Shown: in pieces, positions 1 through 7,446 of the stretch
How the letters are laid out: each line of letters opens with the position of its first letter
Numbering within the stretch: the stretch's first letter is position 1
Source: Pseudomonadota bacterium
GTDB lineage: Bacteria > Desulfobacterota > GWC2-55-46 > JADFVP01
Length of the DNA stretch: 15,885 nucleotides
NCBI GenBank assembly: GCA_015222595.1
Contig: JADFVP010000118.1
Location: 1-15,885, forward strand
Direction: 5' to 3'
Program-made: the position numbers and the translations under genes
Notes under the pieces: model-generated
The model's input: only the letters and a program-made list of their open reading frames with translations
Database searches by the model: none
Told to the model about the DNA's origin: nothing

Positions 1-1145
1 CACGATATCTTTATCTCCGAGGTCGAGATCATCTGTATATTTATGCCCTCTTCGGCCAGCACCTCAAATGTCTTGGACGCTATTCCCGCGTGGCTCTTCA
101 TACCTGCGCCCACTATAGAGACCTTGGCTATGGACGAGTCTCCCTCAACGCCCTTGGCGCCGAGCGAGTCCTTCATCTCCTCTACCAGCTTGAGCGCTCT
201 TGCGTAGTCGGGCCTGTTTACCGTAAAGGTCATATCAGTCGTGCCGTCGTGCCCTATGTTCTGCACTATCATATCGACATTTATTCCAGCGCTTGTCAGG
301 GGCTTAAAGAGCCGCGCTGCGACACCCGGAGAGTCCGTCACCTGAACGACCGAGATCTTCGCCTCGCCCTTATTGTAAGTAATTCCAGAAACTACGACCT
401 TCTCCATTTCACTGTCCTCCTTGCAAACGAGTGTGCCGGCGCTATCGGTAAAGGACGACCTCACCATGACCGGAATATCGTACTTCTTGCTAAACTCTAC
501 CGAGCGGGTCTGGAGCACACGGGCCCCAAGACTCGCCATCTCTAACATTTCGTCGTATGAAACCCTGTCGAGCTTGCGCGCGTTGGGGCAGATGCGCGGG
601 TCGGTGGTGTAGACCCCCTCGACATCGGTATATATTTCGCAGAGATCCGCCCCCAGAGCTACCGCCAACGCCACCGCAGTGGTGTCCGTGCCGCCGCGCC
701 CAAGCGTCGTTATGTTGCCAAGCGTATCTATGCCCTGAAATCCCGCGACTATCACCACGGCGTCGTCGTCGAGTTCGCGCACGATCTTGCTGGTATCTAT
801 ATGCTCTATGCGCGCCGCAGAGTAAGCAGAGTCGGTCAGTATCGGAACCTGGTGGCCGAGAAAACTCATGGCCTCGCAGTTGCGCTCCCTTAAGGCGAGC
901 GCGAGAAGCCCAATGGTGACCTGCTCTCCGGAACTGACGATAACGTCGTACTCGCGCCCTTCCGGCTCGGCGCTCAACTCTTCGGCCAATGAGACCAGCC
1001 TGTTGGTCTCACCGCTCATGGCCGACAAGACGACCACCACGGAGTTACCCTCCGCTTTAGTCTTCAGTACGCGCTCTGCAACGGCCTTTATGCGCTCAGT
1101 GTCGGCTACCGAGGTGCCGCCGTACTTTTGTACTATTAATGCCAC
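1..1145 (-). CDS. lysC: Aspartate kinase, 3' end missing
   Basis: Aspartokinase phosphorylates L-aspartate in the first step of the Lys/Thr/Met and diaminopimelate pathway in the cytoplasm. I translated 381 residues from the reverse strand. The N-terminus reads MALIVQKYGGTSVA, with the KYGGTS substrate/ATP motif at 7-12, SSGEQVT at 71-77 and GRGGTDTTA at 149-157. Two ACT-type regulatory repeats follow from about residue 250. The last visible residues (INIQMISTSEIKIS) are the typical ACT end, so about 20-30 residues lie beyond the left edge. The start is GTG at 1145-1143, supported by AAGGAA (1154-1159) 8 nt upstream. ACT domains imply feedback control by Lys and/or Thr, but which one cannot be read here. 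This is the monofunctional form; no homoserine dehydrogenase domain is seen. Nineteen of 27 Ile codons are ATA. Lpd lies 184 bp upstream. Identity is very secure. Confidence 0.97.
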   Translation of the reverse strand, partial: MALIVQKYGGTSVADTERIKAVAERVLKTKAEGNSVVVVLSAMSGETNRLVSLAEELSAEPEGREYDVIVSSGEQVTIGLLALALRERNCEAMSFLGHQVPILTDSAYSAARIEHIDTSKIVRELDDDAVVIVAGFQGIDTLGNITTLGRGGTDTTAVALAVALGADLCEIYTDVEGVYTTDPRICPNARKLDRVSYDEMLEMASLGARVLQTRSVEFSKKYDIPVMVRSSFTDSAGTLVCKEDSEMEKVVVSGITYNKGEAKISVVQVTDSPGVAARLFKPLTSAGINVDMIVQNIGHDGTTDMTFTVNRPDYARALKLVEEMKDSLGAKGVEGDSSIAKVSIVGAGMKSHAGIASKTFEVLAEEGINIQMISTSEIKIS

Positions 1146-1205
1146 TTTAAAATTTCCTTTTTAAAAAAAAATAGTAACTGCCGTACTTATCTAGACTGTT
1201 CTGTC

Positions 1206-1234
1206 TAAGAATTAGATATTTTTTCCAAAGTCAA
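1206..1234 (-). promoter_or_regulatory. Weak candidate promoter for lysC
   Basis: The reverse strand has TTGACT (1229-1234), five of six matches to the sigma70 -35 box. The hexamers at 17-18 bp spacing (TTCTTA, TCTTAG) match a -10 box poorly. Just downstream is an inverted repeat TAGAC-6-GTCTA (1192-1207). The same nonamer CCTTGACTT occurs in the much better ftsH promoter. The 184-bp lpd-lysC gap is long enough to hold a promoter, but I cannot place it with confidence. Confidence 0.2.
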
Positions 1235-1329
1235 GGCGGGACGAAGATAATAAGCGGAGCATATATAAGAATATGTGAGCAGTATTACGTTCGCACCCAG
1301 CAAAGAGATTGGGGGAAAGAACTATTTTT

Positions 1330-2724
1330 TTACTTTCTCTTTCGGCCCATCTTATGAACCGCCTTCCCATGCGCATCTTCCGCCGCTTCAAGCACTATCT
1401 CAGGCAGTGTCGGATGGGCATGTATCGTCTCTATAATATCCTTAACCTTCATATCGGCCTTAACGGCAAGCGTTACTTCACCGAGCAGGTCGGTCGCATG
1501 CGCGCCGACTATGGTGCAGCCGAGAATTTTATCTGAGCCTTTTTCGGCTAAAATCTGGCAAAAGCCGTCGGTCTCGCCCATGCCGAGCGCCTTGCCGCTC
1601 GCCACATAAGGAAAGCGGCCTATCTCAACATCTAACTCCTGTTCCTTCGCCTCTTTCTCTCTAAGACCGACACTCGCAATCTCAGGGTCGGTAAAGATTC
1701 CGGCCGGAACCGCAGAGTAGTCCATCGTCTCTTTTCCGCCAAGCGCATTGGCTGCGGCTATGCCGCCATGCACAGAGGCGATGTGCGCCAAGAGCATGCG
1801 CCCCGTGACGTCGCCAATAGCGTAGAGCCCCTTTATATTGGTCTCCATCGAGTCGTTCACGACGATCTTCCCCTTGTCGGTCTCGACTCCGAGAGATTCT
1901 AGCCCGAAGCCGGTGGAGTTGAAACTCCGCCCTATGCTTACGAGCACCTTCTCTGTGGTAATCTCGCGCCCGTCCTTAAGGGTGGTCTTTACTTCTCCGT
2001 CGCCGACCTCTACGCCGTCGACCATAACGTCTGTTAAGACCTCAATGCCTGCGGCCTTAAAACCCTTTGCTATGACGCGAACAACGGCCTTGTCTTCAGT
2101 GGAGAGTATGGTCGGCAGAAGCTCGACAATAGTAACCTTGGTTCCAAAGGCCGCATAGATAGTGGCGAACTCGCATCCCATTACGCCGCCGCCGATTATC
2201 AACATCGACTTCGGGATCTCTTTTAAGTTGAGCGCCTCGGTAGAGGTCAGCACGTTTTTGCCGTCTATACTGAAGGCCGGAATGAGCGCCGGTTCTGAGC
2301 CAGTTGCTATTATGGTAGACTTTGCGCCAAGCTCCGTAGCGCCTTCAGCGGTCTTGACTATTACCCGCCCGCCAGCCTCTATTGCAGCGTCGCCTCTAAT
2401 AAGCTCTACTTTGTTGCCCTTTAGAAGCTGCTCTACACCACCGACGAGTTTTTCTACAACAGAGTCTTTGCGTTCGACGGCTTTAGCGATATCGAACCCG
2501 ACTTCTCCGGTAGTCACTCCGAACTCTCCGGCGTGGCGCGCGGCCTTCAACGCCTTGGCAGAGTAGTAGAGCGCCTTGGTCGGTATGCAACCCCTGTTGA
2601 GGCAGGTTCCGCCAACTTTGTCGCGCTCGACCACTGCAACCCTAGCGCCCAACTGCGCGCCCCTTATGGCGGCAACGTAGCCGCCGGGCCCGCCGCCTAC
2701 AACAACAAGATCGAACTCTTTCAT
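1330..2724 (-). CDS. lpdA: Dihydrolipoyl dehydrogenase (E3)
   Basis: This FAD-dependent pyridine nucleotide-disulfide oxidoreductase reoxidises the dihydrolipoyl groups of 2-oxoacid dehydrogenase complexes or of the glycine cleavage H protein, passing electrons to NAD+. The 464 residues match the usual family length. The FAD-binding GGGPGG is at 10-15 and the redox disulfide motif GGTCLNRGCIPTK has Cys41 and Cys46. A second Rossmann motif (IIGGGVMGCEFA) lies near the middle, and the ATG(D) FAD motif appears as IATGSEPALIP and YAIGDVTG. The C-terminal dimerisation domain carries the catalytic pair in HAHPTLPE (His437, Glu442). ATG at 2724 has AGGGAG (2733-2738) 8 nt upstream. No E1, E2, lipoate or gcv gene is adjacent. 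It is a single-gene unit between the tsaE terminator and lysC. The complex it serves cannot be decided from the window. The related mercuric and glutathione reductases are excluded by the LNRGCIPTK and HPTLPE signatures. Confidence 0.95.
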   Translation of the reverse strand: MKEFDLVVVGGGPGGYVAAIRGAQLGARVAVVERDKVGGTCLNRGCIPTKALYYSAKALKAARHAGEFGVTTGEVGFDIAKAVERKDSVVEKLVGGVEQLLKGNKVELIRGDAAIEAGGRVIVKTAEGATELGAKSTIIATGSEPALIPAFSIDGKNVLTSTEALNLKEIPKSMLIIGGGVMGCEFATIYAAFGTKVTIVELLPTILSTEDKAVVRVIAKGFKAAGIEVLTDVMVDGVEVGDGEVKTTLKDGREITTEKVLVSIGRSFNSTGFGLESLGVETDKGKIVVNDSMETNIKGLYAIGDVTGRMLLAHIASVHGGIAAANALGGKETMDYSAVPAGIFTDPEIASVGLREKEAKEQELDVEIGRFPYVASGKALGMGETDGFCQILAEKGSDKILGCTIVGAHATDLLGEVTLAVKADMKVKDIIETIHAHPTLPEIVLEAAEDAHGKAVHKMGRKRK

Positions 2725-2758
2725 TTTATCGACTCCCTAATATTATAATTTCGATTTC

Positions 2759-2786
2759 GTCCGGCGATACTGCAAAATAGACGGAC
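2759..2786 (-). promoter_or_regulatory. Inverted repeat in lpd leader
   Basis: GTCCG and CGGAC arms are separated by 18 nt, 35-62 bp upstream of the lpd start. They could be an operator or a weak RNA stem. No regulator can be named, and two 5-bp arms can arise by chance. Confidence 0.2.
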
Positions 2787-2823
2787 TAAAAAAATATCTT
2801 TCTATCGATATAAAAACGGTATG

Positions 2824-2864
2824 AAAAAAGTAAGCTCCCAGAGGGGGCTTCAGCCCACCCGCTT
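2824..2864 (-). terminator. Intrinsic terminator after tsaE
   Basis: On the reverse strand, outer arms AAGC/GCTT (2861-2864 and 2832-2835) enclose a G/C-rich hairpin centred on the perfect palindrome GGGCTGAAGCCC (2845-2856). This is followed, after 2 nt, by six T (2829-2824). It starts 6 bp past the tsaE stop and fits the end of the glmM-pdxJ-acpS-nnr-tsaE unit. The stem is imperfect between the inner and outer parts. Confidence 0.6.
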
Positions 2865-2894
2865 TCGATTTCACTCTTTCGATTTCACTCTTTC
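2862..2894 (-). repeat. 14-bp tandem duplication over the tsaE stop
   Basis: The 14-bp unit CGATTTCACTCTTT occurs twice head to tail (2866-2879 and 2880-2893), with the match extending a few bases at each side. Fourteen is not a multiple of three, so the two copies are read in different frames. The copy nearer the gene body encodes the end of TsaE and the other provides the TGA stop (2873-2871). Confidence 0.9.
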
Positions 2895-3326
2895 AATCTT
2901 GATTTCTCTTGCGCCCTCTGCTTCTGCGTACTTCAAGGTAACTATTACCGTACAGTCGGACTCAAGCCCGACAACATTATCGACCCATTCTATAACAGAA
3001 ATACCTTCGGAGTAAATATACTCTTCGAGACCAATGGAATCGAAGTCCGCAGAACTCGAAACCCTGTAGAGGTCGATGTGGTAGAGCGGCAGCCGCCCTC
3101 CCTCGTAAACATTTATTACCGTGTACGAGGGGCTCTTTACGTAGCCTGCAACCCCTAGCCCGGCGGCAACGCCTTTGACGAAGCAGGTCTTCCCAGCTCC
3201 TAGCTCACCTACGAGACCGACCACGTCGCCAGGCGTCAGCCCTTCTGCCAAGCTCTCTCCAAGCGCCGCAGTCTCTTCGGGCGTCTCGGTCGTTTGCCGC
3301 ACATTTACGTTGCGGCGCTCAGTCAT
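2871..3326 (-). CDS. tsaE: tRNA t6A37 biosynthesis ATPase TsaE
   Basis: TsaE is the ATPase that works with TsaB and TsaD to place threonylcarbamoyl on A37 of ANN-decoding tRNAs in the cytoplasm. The 151-residue protein has the family's normal size. It has the Walker A motif GELGAGKT at 40-47, the switch-like SPSYT at 65-69, HIDLYR at 83-88 and the conserved Glu-Trp pair at 113-114. The ATG at 3326 lies inside the end of nnr, with an 8-bp overlap (ATGACTGA), which suggests translational coupling. No strong ribosome binding site is visible, consistent with coupling. The extreme C-terminus and stop are shaped by a 14-bp tandem duplication, and a terminator follows directly. TsaB and TsaD are not in this window. 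Nnr-tsaE adjacency (yjeF-yjeE) is a very common bacterial arrangement. Confidence 0.95.
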   Translation of the reverse strand: MTERRNVNVRQTTETPEETAALGESLAEGLTPGDVVGLVGELGAGKTCFVKGVAAGLGVAGYVKSPSYTVINVYEGGRLPLYHIDLYRVSSSADFDSIGLEEYIYSEGISVIEWVDNVVGLESDCTVIVTLKYAEAEGAREIKIERVKSKE

Positions 3327-4914
3327 CTTTGCAAACGTCTGAAAGAAAAGTATTCAAGACCGCAGGCAGCTCGGCCACAATATCCATGGCCATCATCCCG
3401 CATATACCGATGCGCTCTTTTATCATGTCTGCCGCCAGACCATGCAGGTAGACGGCGCTCAGAGCTGAGTCCAGTGCGCTCTGCCCTCCGGCCAACAGCG
3501 CGCCTATCATTCCGGCCAGCACGTCGCCGGTTCCGGCGCTTGCAAGCCCAGCGTTACCGGTCGTATTGAAGTAGATGACAGGGGCCGACTCGGCAGTCAG
3601 AGGAGCTGCGACGATAGTGCAGGCTCCCTTTAAGACGACAACTGCCCCGGTCATTGCCGCAAGCTTTTCGGCGCTACCAATACGGTCGGCCTGAATCTCT
3701 GTTGTCTGTACGCCGAGCAGGCGCGCGGCCTCGCCCGGATGGGGCGTAATAACCATTGCGGCCTCGGCCTCCTTTAAAGCTCCGCACTCGCCGCCAAGCG
3801 CGTTGAGACCGTCGGCGTCAACAACCACGGGAACTTCAGAGGTCTTTATCAGCAGCTCTACCAGAGCCCTTACGCCCTTTGTGGTACCGAGTCCGGGGCC
3901 GACCACAAGCGCGCTCTTTGCATTCATCTGCGCAGCTACCGCACCGTAAGAGTCTAACGAAAGGCAACCGTTGGAAGACTCGGGCAGCGGGGCCGTCATC
4001 ACCTCGGTGCTCTTCGCCTCCATTACAGAGTTTAAGCTCTCAGGCAGCGCCAGAGTTGCGAGCCCGACCCCTGTTCTCATAGCTCCAATCGCAGCCATGT
4101 ACGCAGCCCCGGTCTTTCCGGGAGAGCCTGCAACGAGCAGCAAGTGCCCAAAGCTGCCCTTGTGCGAATCGGTTGACCGGGGGGGCAGCGCCCGTGCTAC
4201 GTCCAGAGCCTCCGTTACGTTCCAGCAGATCGACTCGTCTGTTAAAAGCTCCGCAGGCAAGCCGATATCGACTACCTCTATCCTTCCGGCTTTTTCACGG
4301 GCCGGGTAGGTGAAGAGCCCCGTCTTCAGCGCCGCGATCGTCGCGGTAACGTCGGCCTTCACGGCCACGCCGAGCACAGCCCCTGTGGTTGCGTCTATGC
4401 CCGACGGTACGTCTACTGCCACGACCAGTTTATCTGTCGTATTTAAAAGCTCTATCGCCTCGGCGTAGATGCCGGTTACCGGCTCCGAAATGCCGGTGCC
4501 GAGCATAGCATCTACTATGATGGCCGAATGCCTGAGGGCCGACTCGTGCTTCTTGATCCCGCGCTTTGTGGTAACGGTCTTGACTACTCCGCCCATCCGG
4601 GTCCAGATAACGGCGTTAACGACCGCGTCGCCCTTTAGCGCCTCGGTATCGGCCAGAAGGTAGACAGTTACGTCCACGCCCGCGTTCTTTAAGTGGCGCG
4701 CAGCGACAAAACCGTCGCCCCCGTTGTTGCCCTTGCCTGCTATTATAGAGACGCGCGGAGCACGAGCCCAGTCAGACGAATGAGAGAGCAGAGAGAGCAC
4801 GACCTCGGCAACTCCGCGCCCTGCGTTCTCCATAAGCTGAATACTGCGCATGCCGAACTCTTTTACCGCACGCCTGTCTATCTGCTTCATCGTGGCTGCG
4901 TCTACCGCCTTCAT
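3319..4914 (-). CDS. nnr: Bifunctional NAD(P)HX epimerase/dehydratase
   Basis: This metabolite-repair enzyme restores hydrated NADH and NADPH. The N-terminal YjeF_N domain (about 1-220) epimerises R- and S-NAD(P)HX. The C-terminal ribokinase-like domain (about 235-531) dehydrates S-NAD(P)HX with ADP. Visible motifs are GKGNNGGDGF at 60-69, VDAMLGTG at 134-141, VDVPSGID at 167-174, GPGLG at 339-343, VVDADGLNAL at 364-373, TPHPGEAARLLG at 390-401, and GTGDVLAG at 461-468 with the catalytic Asp464. I chose the ATG at 4914 (531 aa): it starts MKAVDAATMKQIDRRAV as in the family and has GAGGGAG (4922-4928) about 7 nt upstream. An in-frame ATG at 5001 would add 29 unconserved residues and overlap acpS by 67 bp. 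The gap to acpS is then 20 bp. It overlaps tsaE by 8 bp. Confidence 0.95.
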   Translation of the reverse strand: MKAVDAATMKQIDRRAVKEFGMRSIQLMENAGRGVAEVVLSLLSHSSDWARAPRVSIIAGKGNNGGDGFVAARHLKNAGVDVTVYLLADTEALKGDAVVNAVIWTRMGGVVKTVTTKRGIKKHESALRHSAIIVDAMLGTGISEPVTGIYAEAIELLNTTDKLVVAVDVPSGIDATTGAVLGVAVKADVTATIAALKTGLFTYPAREKAGRIEVVDIGLPAELLTDESICWNVTEALDVARALPPRSTDSHKGSFGHLLLVAGSPGKTGAAYMAAIGAMRTGVGLATLALPESLNSVMEAKSTEVMTAPLPESSNGCLSLDSYGAVAAQMNAKSALVVGPGLGTTKGVRALVELLIKTSEVPVVVDADGLNALGGECGALKEAEAAMVITPHPGEAARLLGVQTTEIQADRIGSAEKLAAMTGAVVVLKGACTIVAAPLTAESAPVIYFNTTGNAGLASAGTGDVLAGMIGALLAGGQSALDSALSAVYLHGLAADMIKERIGICGMMAMDIVAELPAVLNTFLSDVCKDD

Positions 4915-4934
4915 TCTCTTGCTCCCTCTCTTCT

Positions 4935-5285
4935 TTATATCTTTTCGACTATCGTCTCGGCTATCGAGTAATCTGCTGAATGCGATATCGACAGAGAGCA
5001 CCTGAGCCCATCTATGCCGGGGCCCTCTACCGCAAGCGACGGAGCGCCGTTACCGTCATGCACCACTTCGACGCTCGCATACCCCAGAGAGCGGCCAAGC
5101 GCCTTAAAGAGGCTCCTCTTGGCGGCAAAGCGCGCAGAGAGATGAACCGCAGGGCTCTTCTTCCGCTTACAGTACCGAAGCTCTGCCTCGGTAAAGAGCC
5201 TGCGAAGAAACTTCTCGCCCCTTCTATCCATAACGGCCAGAAAGCGCTCGACCGAAACAATCTCTATGCCAACGCCATGCACCAT
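4935..5285 (-). CDS. acpS: Holo-[acyl-carrier-protein] synthase, atypical metal site
   Basis: AcpS transfers 4'-phosphopantetheine from CoA to acyl carrier protein, activating it for fatty acid synthesis. The 116 residues are near the usual 118-126. The fold signatures are present: GVGIEIVSVERF at 4-15, LFTEAEL..C at 30-39, HLSARFAAKRSLFKALG at 48-64, and SISHSADYSIA near the C-terminus. Two positions are unusual. The Asp that ligates Mg2+ in well-studied AcpS (Asp8 in the DIV motif) is Glu8. The second acidic ligand (Glu of FAAKEA) is Arg57, codon AGG; I checked both codons on the DNA. Whether the protein is active is therefore uncertain. The ATG at 5285 is followed directly by a GTG; no strong Shine-Dalgarno is close. 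It sits 40 bp after pdxJ, the usual pdxJ-acpS-nnr order, which supports identity. Confidence 0.88.
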   Translation of the reverse strand: MVHGVGIEIVSVERFLAVMDRRGEKFLRRLFTEAELRYCKRKKSPAVHLSARFAAKRSLFKALGRSLGYASVEVVHDGNGAPSLAVEGPGIDGLRCSLSISHSADYSIAETIVEKI

Positions 5286-5325
5286 TGGGTTACTTCAAGA
5301 CCTCTTAAATCGAATCTGTTAAGAA

Positions 5326-6057
5326 CTAGCCTATAAGCCTCTTCATCTCGGTCACCGCAGCCTCTATGCCGACATAGATGGCGCGAGACACTATCGAGTA
5401 GCCGATAGCGAACTCGGTGATCTCAGGTATAGCCGCAACTGCTTTGATGTTCGAGTAGTCGAGCCCGTGCCCGGCATGCACCTTGAGCTTGAGCTTGTGG
5501 GCCAAGAGCGCCGCTTCATGTACCCTCTTGAACTCGCCGCACCTGCGCTCCCCGTTATCGGCATTGATGTCGGCATCGGCATAGGTTCCTGTATGAATCT
5601 CCACACCGTCGGCCGCAATTCTATGCGACGCCTTTACGGCTTCTAATGCCGGGTCTATAAAGAGGTTCACGGGAATCCCGGCCTCCTTGAGGCTCGTTAC
5701 GAACTCTTTGAGCTTTGCGGCTTCGACCTTGGTGGTTACGTCGAGCCCGCCCTCGGTAGTAAGCTCCGCACGCTTCTCTGGCACTATTGTTACCATGTCG
5801 GGCTTCACTTCGAGCGCAATGCCTAACATCTCAGGGGTTGCCGCCATTTCGAGATTGAGCCGCGTCTTGGCTGTCTTTCTTAAGATAGAGAGATCGCGGT
5901 CCTGTATATGGCGCCTGTCTTCACGCAGATGGATTGTAATGCCGTCGGCCCCTGCAAGCTCCGCCATGAGCGCAGCAGTAACGGGGTCCGGCTCTTTGGC
6001 GAGCCGTGCCTGCCTTACAGTTGCCACATGATCTACATTTACCGATAGAGTCGCCAT
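5326..6057 (-). CDS. pdxJ: Pyridoxine 5'-phosphate synthase
   Basis: PdxJ condenses 1-deoxyxylulose 5-phosphate with 3-amino-2-oxopropyl phosphate to make pyridoxine 5'-phosphate, the last step of the DXP-dependent vitamin B6 route. The 243-residue TIM barrel is full length. It starts MATLSVNVDHVATVRQAR (substrate-binding Asn7, Asp9, His10) and has ITIHLREDRRHIQD at 40-53 with His43 as a probable catalytic residue. The LNLEMA motif has Glu70, and HAGHGLDY is at 194-201. These match the known His/Glu/His active-site set. The ATG overlaps the glmM stop by one base (TGATG), indicating translational coupling. Presence of pdxJ implies the DXP route rather than the PdxS/PdxT route. Pairing with acpS is widespread and does not by itself show a shared pathway. 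Confidence 0.97.
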   Translation of the reverse strand: MATLSVNVDHVATVRQARLAKEPDPVTAALMAELAGADGITIHLREDRRHIQDRDLSILRKTAKTRLNLEMAATPEMLGIALEVKPDMVTIVPEKRAELTTEGGLDVTTKVEAAKLKEFVTSLKEAGIPVNLFIDPALEAVKASHRIAADGVEIHTGTYADADINADNGERRCGEFKRVHEAALLAHKLKLKVHAGHGLDYSNIKAVAAIPEITEFAIGYSIVSRAIYVGIEAAVTEMKRLIG

Positions 6058-7415
6058 CAGCCTACTTCCCTTTTCAAAAGTCCTTCAAGTTCACTGGCCA
6101 TAGCCTCGATCTCAGCCTTGTCCTTGCCCTCGATGGTTATGCGCGCCAAAGACTCTGTACCTGAGTAGCGGATAAAGGCTCTACCTTGACGCCCCAGTTT
6201 CCCGCTTATACGCTCAAGCGCGGCAGAGAGGTCCGCCATCTCCTCAATTGGTCTCTTCTCTTTAACGGGTACGTTTACAAGTACCTGCGGATAAGGAGTA
6301 AGTACTTTGGCCAGCTCAGAGACCGGCTTGGCCTCCTGAACGATCATCTTAAGGGCCTGCAAGGCGGTGATTGTTCCGTCTCCCGTGGTCGTATGGTCGA
6401 AGAAGACTATGTGTCCGGACTGCTCGCCGCCGAGGTTGTAGCCGTTCTTTAGCATCTCTTCAACAACGTACCTGTCGCCGACCCCGGTTCTTACAACTTT
6501 GCCGCCTGCGCCCTCTATCGCCTCTTCGAGCGCAGAGTTACTCATGATGGTAGAGACGAGGGTATTCTTCTTGAGCGTTCCCTCTTTTATCATCGAGATT
6601 GCGATCATCGCCATTATATGGTCGCCGTCTACCTCTTCGCCCTTTTCGTCTATCATTATGCAACGGTCTCCGTCACCGTCTATCGCAAAGCCGACGTCGG
6701 CCCCGGAGTCTTTAACCGCTTGTCTCAGCCCCTCGGTATGGAGCGGGCCGCAGTTGAGGTTAATATTCTCGCCGTTGGGCTCAATGCCAATGGCTACAAC
6801 CTTTGCGCCGAGTTCCTCGAAAACGGCAGGCGCGACCTTATAGGCTGCGCCGTTAGCGCAGTCAACCGCAATGGTCAGCCCTTCTAGCGTAAGCTCATCA
6901 GGAAATGAGTGCTTGGCAAAAACAATGTACCGGCCTATGGCGTCTTCGAACCTGTAGGCCTTGCCGACCTCACTGGCTGTCGGACGGTGCGTCGGGTCTT
7001 CATTGTCGAAGATAAAGCTCTCTATCTCAAGCTCCATCTCGTCCGGCAGCTTAAGGCCCTCTCTTGAGAAGAACTTTATGCCGTTGTCCTGATACGGATT
7101 ATGAGATGCGCTTATAACCACGCCGGCATCTGCGCGCATGCTCGAAGTTATAAAAGCGATGCCCGGAGTAGGCAGCGGGCCGACCATAAGCGCATCGACG
7201 CCCATAGAGCAGATTCCGGCCATTAGCGCGCTCTCCAACATATAGCCGGAAAGGCGGGTGTCCTTACCAACGACTATCCTGTGCCTGTGATCCTGCTTTT
7301 TGAATACATAGGCGATGGCGCGACCTAGCTGAAGGGCCATCTCCGCCGTCATCGGCTCCTTATTGGCAATTCCCCTTACGCCGTCCGTTCCGAATATCCT
7401 CTTCTTTAGAGCCAT
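6057..7415 (-). CDS. glmM: Phosphoglucosamine mutase
   Basis: GlmM converts glucosamine 6-phosphate to glucosamine 1-phosphate for UDP-GlcNAc, and so feeds peptidoglycan and lipopolysaccharide synthesis. The 452-residue alpha-D-phosphohexomutase has all four domains. The N-terminus FGTDGVRG is at 8-15 and the phosphoserine loop ISASHNP at 101-107 has catalytic Ser104. The metal site DGDGDR is at 246-251, the sugar-binding GGEQSGH lies near 333, and the phosphate-binding RYSGTES is at 416-422. FGTDGVRG and GGEQSGH fit GlmM better than PMM/PGM. ATG at 7415 has GAGGGG (7422-7427) 6 nt upstream. It heads the unit ending at tsaE. In related genomes cdaA and ybbR usually lie directly upstream; here a terminator and folP do. 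Activation by Ser104 phosphorylation is known for the family. Confidence 0.97.
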   Translation of the reverse strand: MALKKRIFGTDGVRGIANKEPMTAEMALQLGRAIAYVFKKQDHRHRIVVGKDTRLSGYMLESALMAGICSMGVDALMVGPLPTPGIAFITSSMRADAGVVISASHNPYQDNGIKFFSREGLKLPDEMELEIESFIFDNEDPTHRPTASEVGKAYRFEDAIGRYIVFAKHSFPDELTLEGLTIAVDCANGAAYKVAPAVFEELGAKVVAIGIEPNGENINLNCGPLHTEGLRQAVKDSGADVGFAIDGDGDRCIMIDEKGEEVDGDHIMAMIAISMIKEGTLKKNTLVSTIMSNSALEEAIEGAGGKVVRTGVGDRYVVEEMLKNGYNLGGEQSGHIVFFDHTTTGDGTITALQALKMIVQEAKPVSELAKVLTPYPQVLVNVPVKEKRPIEEMADLSAALERISGKLGRQGRAFIRYSGTESLARITIEGKDKAEIEAMASELEGLLKREVG

Positions 7416-7428
7416 GCCAAACCCCTCA

Positions 7429-7446
7429 CTTTTAAAAAATTAAAAG
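7429..7446. repeat. A/T palindrome next to the glmM start
   Basis: CTTTTAA and TTAAAAG arms (7 bp, perfect) flank AAAA. The palindrome covers the T-tract of the folP terminator and shares the base at 7446 with its stem. It ends 2 bp before the glmM Shine-Dalgarno. It may simply be a by-product of the T-tract. Confidence 0.5.

Noticed and set aside
1260..1275. CATAT-6-ATATG inverted repeat in the lpd-lysC gap
   Set aside because: Short A/T arms in an A/T-rich spacer are expected by chance; no nearby element gives it meaning.
1146..1329. Possible lysine riboswitch before lysC, since the gap length would fit
   Set aside because: I see none of the conserved L-box elements, no multi-helix junction and no paired terminator/antiterminator.
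2742..2747. Perfect reverse-strand TATAAT upstream of lpd
   Set aside because: Transcription would start inside the lpd Shine-Dalgarno (2733-2738), and there is no acceptable -35 box at 16-18 bp.
4915..5001. Upstream ATG giving a 560-residue Nnr
   Set aside because: The added 29 residues are unconserved, overlap acpS by 67 bp, and the ATG at 4914 has the family N-terminus and a good Shine-Dalgarno.
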